The position numbers and the translations under genes are program-made. From positions 1 to 5,032 of the forward strand of contig JAFUKK010000187.1 of the NCBI GenBank assembly GCA_017473665.1: 5,032 bases of DNA, in the 5' to 3' direction. The DNA comes from Lachnospiraceae bacterium (lineage in GTDB: Bacteria; Bacillota; Clostridia; Lachnospirales; Lachnospiraceae). This document shows, in pieces, positions 1 to 5,032 of this stretch. Every line of letters begins with the position of its first letter. Positions within the stretch are counted from its first letter, which is position 1. The notes under the pieces are model-generated. The model was not told the origin of the DNA. It saw only the letters and a list, made by a program, of their open reading frames with translations, and searched no databases.

Positions 1-2032
1 CCTGGGAACTATACAGGGCCTTCCCCCTTTTATCTACCTTGGCATAGGTGCCATCAGGTTGCAGGATAGACGCTTTCACATTATCCCTTAACTGACTGTC
101 AAGTATATGCAACAACTCTTCCTTTTGCTTAGCTCCGTCCACCGGGAACAGTATCTCCACTCTGCGCTCCAAATTGCGGGGCATCCAGTCCGCACTACCG
201 GCATAAATCTCCGGATGTTCATCATTCTCAAAATAGAAAATACGACTATGCTCCAGAAAATTACCTACAATGGAACGGACAGTAATATTTGCACTAACCC
301 CGGGAATACCCACACGCAAACAACAAATACCGCGTACAATCAAATCAATCTTCACCCCGGTGCTGCTTGCCTGATATAAGGCCGCAATCACATCCTTATC
401 ACACAAGGAATTCATCTTAGCAATAATACGCGCCGGCTTGCCTGCACGGGCATGACTCTCCTCCCGCTCAATGAGATGCAGAAATTTATTTTTCAGCCAC
501 AGGGGTGCCACTGCCAACTTGTTCCAGAACAAGGGCTCAGAATAGCCGGACAACATATTAAATACTGCCGTAGCATCCTCACCAAAGCTTTCTGCACAGG
601 TAAGTAAGCCCACATCTGTATATAACTTTGCGGTAGCATCATTATAATTACCGGTACCTAAATGGATATATCTGCGGATACCGTCCTCTTCCTTACGAAC
701 AACAAGTGTTATTTTACTGTGGGTCTTCAAACCTACCAATCCGTAGATTACATGACATCCCGCCTTTTCCAGCTTACGGGCCCATACAATATTATTTTCT
801 TCATCAAAACGCGCTGTCAGTTCCACCAGGACAGTGACCTGCTTGCCATTCTCCGCTGCCTGAGCCAGTGCCGCAATAATAGGAGAATTGCCACTGACAC
901 GATAGAGGGTCTGCTTAATAGCCAGCACCTCCGGGTCCTTGGCAGCCTGACGAATAAAATCCACCACCGGCTCAAAGGTCTGGTAGGGATGATGAAGCAA
1001 TATATCACCCTTGCGGATTTCCTCAAAAATATCACAATCCGCAGGTAGCTGAGGGACCATCTGAGGTGTATACTTAGGGGTCTTCAGGTGGTCAAAGCCA
1101 TCTATACCGTACACCTTCATCATGACAGTCAAATCCAGGGGACCATCAATCTCATAAATATTCTCTGCATCCAAAGATAACTCTTTCTTCAAAGTCTTCA
1201 GCAGTTGCTTGTGGGCACCTGCCTCCACCTCCAAACGGATGGCTTCGCCCCACTGGCGCTTCTTAATCTGTTTTTCAATCTCTTTTAGCAAATCCTCTGC
1301 TTCATCCTCGTCAATGGTCAAATCCGCATTTCGCATAATACGATAGGGATGTGCACAGAGTACATTATAATTCAGGAACAGTCTGGACATGTTGCGCTCG
1401 ATAATTTCCTCCAGGAAAATAATCTTCCTGGCAGTACCCTCACCGGGCAAAAACACAATACGATTCAGTACACTGGGTACTTGTACGGTAGCAAATTCGG
1501 TATCCTTCTCTCCCTTTTTCTGCAATAATGCACCGATGTTGAGCGATTTATTCCGAATCAGCGGGAAGGGTCTGGAGGAATCCACTGCCATGGGGGTCAG
1601 CACCGGATATACATTTTCCTCAAAATATCTATCCACATAGGCCGCCTCTTCTTCAGACAAATCCTCATGATGAGCCACTATCTGCAATCCGTTTTTCTGA
1701 AGCAGGGGAAGTATTGATTTATTATAGGTGCTATACTGCAAGTCCACCAGCTTATGAATCTCCACAGCCAGTTGCTCCAACTGTTCACCGGGTGTCAAGC
1801 CTGCAATATCCGGCTTCTCACACTTAGCATGAATCATATCCTTCAAGGACGCAATACGCACCATGAAAAACTCATCCAGATTGGAGGAGGTAATACTAAG
1901 GAATTTTAAACGTTCAAACAAAGGAATACTCTTATCCCGGGCCTCATTCAATACCCGGTTATCAAAGAGAATCCAGCTTAGCTCCCTATTCATATAGTAT
2001 TGCGGTAAGTAAAACTTCTGATCAATCATCAT
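1..2032 (-). CDS. ppk1: Polyphosphate kinase 1 (3' end cut off by window edge)
   Basis: Makes inorganic polyphosphate by reversibly transferring the gamma phosphate of ATP to a growing chain through a phosphohistidine intermediate. I translated 677 codons in one uninterrupted frame. The N-terminal domain has NRELSWILFDNRVLNEA (residues 15-31) and SSNLDEFFMVR, with N51 matching the ATP-binding N45 of E. coli PPK. The phospholipase-D-like C-terminal domains have TLYRVSG (R378) and TARFDEEN (R408), matching E. coli R375 and R405. The active-site histidines are H438 in LKTHSK (E. coli H435) and H595 in LEHSRIFYFEN (E. coli H592). SADWMPRNLERR follows. All catalytic residues are present, so the enzyme should be active. 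The start is the first of two adjacent ATG codons (2032-2030, 2029-2027), and an in-frame TAG lies immediately upstream. E. coli PPK has 688 residues, so probably only a short C-terminal piece is missing. It lies 33 bp after the Ppx-like gene and is probably cotranscribed with it. Confidence 0.97.
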   Translation of the reverse strand, partial: MMIDQKFYLPQYYMNRELSWILFDNRVLNEARDKSIPLFERLKFLSITSSNLDEFFMVRIASLKDMIHAKCEKPDIAGLTPGEQLEQLAVEIHKLVDLQYSTYNKSILPLLQKNGLQIVAHHEDLSEEEAAYVDRYFEENVYPVLTPMAVDSSRPFPLIRNKSLNIGALLQKKGEKDTEFATVQVPSVLNRIVFLPGEGTARKIIFLEEIIERNMSRLFLNYNVLCAHPYRIMRNADLTIDEDEAEDLLKEIEKQIKKRQWGEAIRLEVEAGAHKQLLKTLKKELSLDAENIYEIDGPLDLTVMMKVYGIDGFDHLKTPKYTPQMVPQLPADCDIFEEIRKGDILLHHPYQTFEPVVDFIRQAAKDPEVLAIKQTLYRVSGNSPIIAALAQAAENGKQVTVLVELTARFDEENNIVWARKLEKAGCHVIYGLVGLKTHSKITLVVRKEEDGIRRYIHLGTGNYNDATAKLYTDVGLLTCAESFGEDATAVFNMLSGYSEPLFWNKLAVAPLWLKNKFLHLIEREESHARAGKPARIIAKMNSLCDKDVIAALYQASSTGVKIDLIVRGICCLRVGIPGVSANITVRSIVGNFLEHSRIFYFENDEHPEIYAGSADWMPRNLERRVEILFPVDGAKQKEELLHILDSQLRDNVKASILQPDGTYAKVDKRGKALYSSQ

Positions 2033-2036
2033 CTAT

Positions 2037-2047
2037 CTTCCTTTCCT
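2037..2047 (-). promoter_or_regulatory. Ribosome binding site of ppk1
   Basis: On the minus strand the sequence AGGAAAGGAAG lies 4 nt before the first ATG at 2032 and 7 nt before the second at 2029. Spacing alone would slightly favour the second ATG, but both are in frame and differ by one methionine. The in-frame TAG at 2035-2033 rules out any earlier start. Confidence 0.7.
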
Positions 2048-2065
2048 GTATCCCCACCGGGACAA

Positions 2066-3643
2066 TTAGAAATTCTTCTTCTGTCTGAAAATAGGCTCCA
2101 CACTGAATACCTCCCGGAAGAAAGCTACACCGGCTTGGAAATAGCGTTTTTCCAAAGTCACATCTTCCATAGTATCTGCGGATAGAATCAACTGATTCTC
2201 CTTAAGCTGAGCCTTTATAGTCTTTAGTTTCTGCTTATGACTGCGGTCCAAACTATTAGCCAGTCTCAGAATGGCTGTAAGCTTGGCAATGGTCAGATAA
2301 CTCTGCTTATCCATACCGCCTGATGGAGTGTCCACACCGCTCTGTCCCATATATACGAATTTGCTGTGGTTAAATCTCACCACATTGGCAACCAGTTCAC
2401 GTTCTGCATGGGACAAGCCGATCATTTCCGTAGCCATGATAATATTGTAGGAATTCTCTCCAATATTAGTAAGACTGATGAACTTACCACAGTCATGCAA
2501 AATTGCTGCAATACGCAGATACAAACGCTCTCTCTTTCCCAATCCGTGTAGTTTCATCATACTGTCGAATATAGTAGTGGTAATATGGTCCAGAGTCTCC
2601 GCACGCTTGCGGCTGCCCATATATCGTTTACTGATATTCATGGCACAGGCAACAATATCCTGTTCAAAATCATGTACATCCTTAAGAAGCTTATGTTTCT
2701 CCGCATATTCATAGGCAATACCATCGCTCAAAGTCACACCAGGAAAATAAATTCGTTCTGCCCCGGTCATACCGGCGATGCGTTGAATCAAAACAGCACT
2801 GATAAAAGCCAGAGGAAGCATCTCCTCTGCAATATCCATCTGATATGCCAGTTTATCCAATTGATGCCCACGAAGTAATTGCAAAAATGTCTCCATAGAC
2901 TCCGGTGTCATACACATATCATCTGTTATTTTAATATCCCCCTGCTTCGCATTGGTTTTTGCCAGTTTTACTACCCAGGGTGCTATATAATCGTCTACTA
3001 CAATAATATTTTTAATCTCTTTATCCTTTAGGTACAGTTTCTTATAAGTAGCCAGCTGGGCCATGGCCATCTCTTCAATAAGACTCTCGTATTGGGAACT
3101 TTTGGCAGAGGCATGATTCAGATACTCCTGAATACGCAGCACACCCAATTTCAAATTCTGGGTGGACACCAAAGTATCATTATCAAACTGGGACAACTGG
3201 ATACTACCGCCACCAATGTCCAATACCGCAGTCTTCTCCTCTATAATCCGGCGAAAGGCCTCACCCTTGGATGCCACGGATTTATAATCCAGAAAACGTT
3301 GCTCCGAATTACTAAGTACAGACAACTGCATCCCGGTACGCTGGGCTATTTGGTCTAATATAATAGTACAGTTCTCCATTTCACGGATGGCACTGGTACC
3401 ATAGGCCTGATAGGCTTCCACCTTATAGGATTTCATGATATCCATAAATTCCTTGAGAGTACGACACAGTTCATCCATCTTGTCTTGACTGATACGCCTG
3501 TTTGCATAGGTATCACTGCCCAAGTCCAGCTTACGTCCGATATAATCAATTTCCCGCATATGATTCTTGCGGTCAAATTCAAATATTTTCATGGAAGATT
3601 CAAAACTACCCACATCCACTGCTGCAAAGGTTTTGATACTCAT
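2066..3643 (-). CDS. Ppx/GppA-family phosphatase-like protein with C-terminal HD domain
   Basis: Family members remove terminal phosphate from polyphosphate (PPX) or from pppGpp (GppA) in the cytoplasm. At 525 residues it is close to E. coli PPX (513). The N-terminal ASKHA half (about 1-310) shows AAVDVGSFESS (D10), YGTSAIRE (R87), VLSNSEQRFLDYKSV (108-123), VLDIGGGSIQLS (D142, GGGS 144-147) and PGVTLSDGIAYEY (301-313). The C-terminal half (about 320-500) is an HD domain: H353, ILHDCGKF with H383/D384, RFNH (H426) and LRLANSLDRSH (D466). Oddities: residues aligned with E. coli PPX catalytic E121 and E150 are Q115 and Q149, and the first phosphate loop reads DVGSFE rather than DLGSNS. Activity is therefore uncertain. 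It could be an altered hydrolase, a polyphosphate or nucleotide sensor, or an HD-dependent enzyme, so I give no ppx symbol. The start ATG has a strong SD, and an in-frame TAA eight codons upstream bounds it. It sits 45 bp after the ATPase gene and 33 bp before ppk1, as expected for an operon member. Confidence 0.93.
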   Translation of the reverse strand: MSIKTFAAVDVGSFESSMKIFEFDRKNHMREIDYIGRKLDLGSDTYANRRISQDKMDELCRTLKEFMDIMKSYKVEAYQAYGTSAIREMENCTIILDQIAQRTGMQLSVLSNSEQRFLDYKSVASKGEAFRRIIEEKTAVLDIGGGSIQLSQFDNDTLVSTQNLKLGVLRIQEYLNHASAKSSQYESLIEEMAMAQLATYKKLYLKDKEIKNIIVVDDYIAPWVVKLAKTNAKQGDIKITDDMCMTPESMETFLQLLRGHQLDKLAYQMDIAEEMLPLAFISAVLIQRIAGMTGAERIYFPGVTLSDGIAYEYAEKHKLLKDVHDFEQDIVACAMNISKRYMGSRKRAETLDHITTTIFDSMMKLHGLGKRERLYLRIAAILHDCGKFISLTNIGENSYNIIMATEMIGLSHAERELVANVVRFNHSKFVYMGQSGVDTPSGGMDKQSYLTIAKLTAILRLANSLDRSHKQKLKTIKAQLKENQLILSADTMEDVTLEKRYFQAGVAFFREVFSVEPIFRQKKNF

Positions 3644-3647
3644 ACTG

Positions 3648-3660
3648 CCTCCACTCCTTT
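3648..3660 (-). promoter_or_regulatory. Double Shine-Dalgarno before the Ppx/GppA-HD gene
   Basis: Two purine-rich SD-like motifs are read on the minus strand: AAAGGAG (3660-3654), 10 nt before the ATG at 3643, and GGAGG (3652-3648), 4 nt before it. Either could pair with 16S rRNA. Together they strongly support MSIKTF as the N-terminus. Confidence 0.75.
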
Positions 3661-3688
3661 CTTCTTACCCTGTTAAATCAGGAGCATA

Positions 3689-4978
3689 CTATTGCTGTCC
3701 CAGCAAATAGTCCACAAACTGCTGGGCTGTCCGTCCTGATAATCCTCCATGACTCAGTTCCCATTTATTTGCTTCCAAAAGCAAAGTCTCTTCGGAAAGT
3801 CTTATACCACTTTGCTGCGCCAGTGTCTTTACAATATTCTGGAATTCTTTCTTGTTCGGCCTTCCAAAATAAATAGTTACTCCAAACCTTGCTACTAATG
3901 ATAATTTTTCCTGTACCGTATCATTGGTATGTAACTCTTCATCACGATCTTGCTTATCCTTAAACGTCTCCCGCACCAAATGTCTTCTATTCGATGTTGC
4001 ATAAATTAACACATTGTTTGGCTTTTTCTCAAGTCCGCCTTCAATCACTGCTTTCAAGTATTTGTACTCAATTTCAAATTCTTCAAACGACAAATCATCC
4101 ATATAGATAATAAATTTGTAATTACGATTCTTAATCTGAGCAATGACATCATTCAAATCCTGAAATTGGTGCTTATAAATCTCAATCATGCGAAGACCTT
4201 TGTCATAATATTGATTTAAGATCGCCTTAATAGAACTCGATTTCCCAGTACCTGCATCCCCAAACAGCAAGCAGTTATTTGCTCTGCGTCCCTCTACAAA
4301 CGCTTCTGTGTTTTCCACCAATTTGTTCTTAGCAATTTCATATCCCACTAAGTCGTCCAAGTGTACATGCGCAATCTTATTAATTGTTACAATCTCTACA
4401 CCTTTTTCAGTATGCTTTACGCGAAATGCTTTATGTAGGCCAAATTTTCCAACACCGAAATTCTTATAAAATTCTGTTAAAATCGTCTTAAATTCTTCGG
4501 TATCTTTACTCTTCGACAACTCAATAGCCATTTCGCAAATACTGTCACGAATTCTCTGATTAAATACCTTACCATGACCCTTTACATTCTCGTAATATTC
4601 CACCATGGAAACGAATTCTACATCTAAAGCCTTTTCAATAATATGTAAATCATATTCAAATAGTTCACGAAAAATCTGCAAATCGTGAAGCGCAACTTGG
4701 TTTATGCTACCGTTTACTGTTCCTACAACCTCACAAGCTGTACTGTAAGCATTTTCATCATTTGCAAGCAAAAATGTGAGATAATTATGCCATAGGTTTC
4801 CTTCGAAGCCATGGCTTGCCGTCATTTCAAGCAATTCATTGATACATTCGAAAAGAAGTCCAACCATATCTTCTTTGTTATAATATTCATTTTCACAGTT
4901 CTCCATCAAAAATGTCATATCCTGAAGAAGTTGCCCGTGTTCCATGTTCTTATATAACATCAACTGATTTGTTCTCAA
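3689..4978 (-). CDS. AAA+ ATPase of the DUF815 family (COG2607-like)
   Basis: A soluble ATPase of 429 residues whose cellular role is not established. Residues 1 to about 200 are a mostly helical N-terminal region with no recognised motif, signal peptide or membrane segment. The AAA+ module follows: DLVGYEIAKNKLVENTEAF (209-227), Walker A GDAGTGKSS (240-248, K246), Walker B FIIYMDDLSFEE (289-300, D294/D295), sensor 1 LIYATSNRRHLV (324-335, N330), candidate arginine finger R364 in LVARFGV, and sensor 2 R416 in GLSGRTAQQF. NVLIYATSNRRHLV and the DDLSFEE Walker B are hallmarks I associate with DUF815. The nucleotide site is intact, so ATP binding and hydrolysis are expected, but the client is unknown. 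The start is TTG at 4978-4976. An in-frame TAG lies two codons upstream (4984-4982), and a good SD sits 8 nt before the TTG. The next in-frame ATG (residue 7) has no SD. It is first of the three same-strand genes and more AT-rich than the other two. Confidence 0.93.
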   Translation of the reverse strand: MRTNQLMLYKNMEHGQLLQDMTFLMENCENEYYNKEDMVGLLFECINELLEMTASHGFEGNLWHNYLTFLLANDENAYSTACEVVGTVNGSINQVALHDLQIFRELFEYDLHIIEKALDVEFVSMVEYYENVKGHGKVFNQRIRDSICEMAIELSKSKDTEEFKTILTEFYKNFGVGKFGLHKAFRVKHTEKGVEIVTINKIAHVHLDDLVGYEIAKNKLVENTEAFVEGRRANNCLLFGDAGTGKSSSIKAILNQYYDKGLRMIEIYKHQFQDLNDVIAQIKNRNYKFIIYMDDLSFEEFEIEYKYLKAVIEGGLEKKPNNVLIYATSNRRHLVRETFKDKQDRDEELHTNDTVQEKLSLVARFGVTIYFGRPNKKEFQNIVKTLAQQSGIRLSEETLLLEANKWELSHGGLSGRTAQQFVDYLLGQQ

Positions 4979-4986
4979 GTTCTATA

Positions 4987-4994
4987 CCCTCTTT
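4987..4994 (-). promoter_or_regulatory. Ribosome binding site that fixes the TTG start of the ATPase
   Basis: AAAGAGGG on the minus strand lies 8 nt before the TTG at 4978, a normal distance. The next downstream candidate, the ATG at 4960-4958, is preceded by ACAAATCAGTTG, which has no SD character. The TTG is therefore the better-supported start. Confidence 0.65.
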
Positions 4995-5032
4995 CACGGA
5001 TAAATTCCTAGTAATTACCTAATATTTTTAAG
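4995..5032. other. AT-rich leader upstream of the operon's first visible gene
   Basis: The 38 bases from the SD to the window edge are AT-rich and contain the perfect 8-bp palindrome GTAATTAC (5011-5018). I cannot identify a -35/-10 pair at sensible spacing. The promoter, or an upstream operon gene, may lie beyond the window. Confidence 0.3.

Noticed and set aside
107..379. Plus-strand open frame of 90 codons opposite the 3' part of ppk1 (likewise 1389-1640)
   Set aside because: It is opposite codons for the H595 region of PPK1, whose conservation explains the sequence. There is no family resemblance.
662..1048. Plus-strand open frame of 128 codons opposite ppk1, with a minus-strand frame at 817-1035
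   Set aside because: Both lie wholly within the conserved PPK1 catalytic coding region in other frames and resemble no family I know. They are shadows of ppk1.
1..2032. Possible frameshift or truncation in ppk1
   Set aside because: Translation from 2032 to 2 is continuous. R378, R408, H438 and H595 all fall in frame at the expected offset from the E. coli enzyme. The missing C-terminus is due to the window edge.
2051..2062. Small inverted repeat TCCC-N4-GGGA between the Ppx-like gene and ppk1
   Set aside because: The stem is only 4 bp, with no following T-run, and the ppk1 SD begins close by. It is too weak to call a terminator or attenuator.
2366..2878. Overlapping plus-strand open frames opposite the Ppx-like gene (2366-2551, 2478-2714, 2585-2878; also 3092-3358 and 3485-3676)
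   Set aside because: All are antisense to a well-supported gene, overlap one another in different frames where they cluster, and have no recognisable motifs.
3671..3683. CCTG...CAGG inverted repeat after the ATPase stop codon
   Set aside because: A 4-bp stem without a T-tract. It does not meet the form of an intrinsic terminator, so readthrough into the next gene is expected.
5011..5018. Perfect palindrome GTAATTAC upstream of the ATPase gene, as a possible operator
   Set aside because: Eight-base AT-rich palindromes arise often by chance. There is no second copy nearby and no promoter to relate it to.

Overview
The window carries three genes, all transcribed on the minus strand (right to left), in the order AAA+ ATPase (DUF815 type), Ppx/GppA-HD protein, polyphosphate kinase 1. 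The gaps are only 45 bp and 33 bp. Each gene has a purine-rich Shine-Dalgarno sequence, and no convincing terminator lies between them, so they probably form one operon. The host looks like a low-to-moderate GC Firmicute. Strong AGGAGG-type ribosome binding sites and a TTG start fit this, and the protein sequences have a flavour I associate with Clostridia such as Lachnospiraceae. That placement is inference.

Right part (3689-4978): a 429-residue ATPase with a complete Walker A, Walker B, sensor 1, candidate arginine finger and sensor 2, behind a long helical N-terminal region. It begins at a TTG codon. This gene is visibly more AT-rich than the two that follow. The 54 bases upstream of it (4979-5032) hold its ribosome binding site and AT-rich sequence, with no promoter I can defend.

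Middle (2066-3643): a 525-residue two-domain protein of the exopolyphosphatase / pppGpp phosphohydrolase (Ppx/GppA) family, with an N-terminal ASKHA domain and a C-terminal HD domain. Two glutamates that are catalytically important in E. coli PPX (E121 and E150) align without gaps to glutamines here (Q115 and Q149), and the first phosphate loop is also changed. The HD pair itself is present, unlike in E. coli PPX.

Left part (1-2032): polyphosphate kinase 1, complete at its N-terminus and running off the left edge of the window after 677 codons. It has both active-site histidines (H438, H595) and the metal/phosphate-binding arginines (R378, R408).

Together the last two genes resemble the classic ppk-ppx pair for making and degrading (or sensing) inorganic polyphosphate, but in the order ppx then ppk. 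The point most worth pursuing is that the Ppx-like protein may not be an ordinary exopolyphosphatase, and that an uncharacterised AAA+ ATPase leads the operon. No RNA genes, mobile elements, CRISPR arrays or sizeable repeats were seen, and no stretch over 300 bases lacks a gene.
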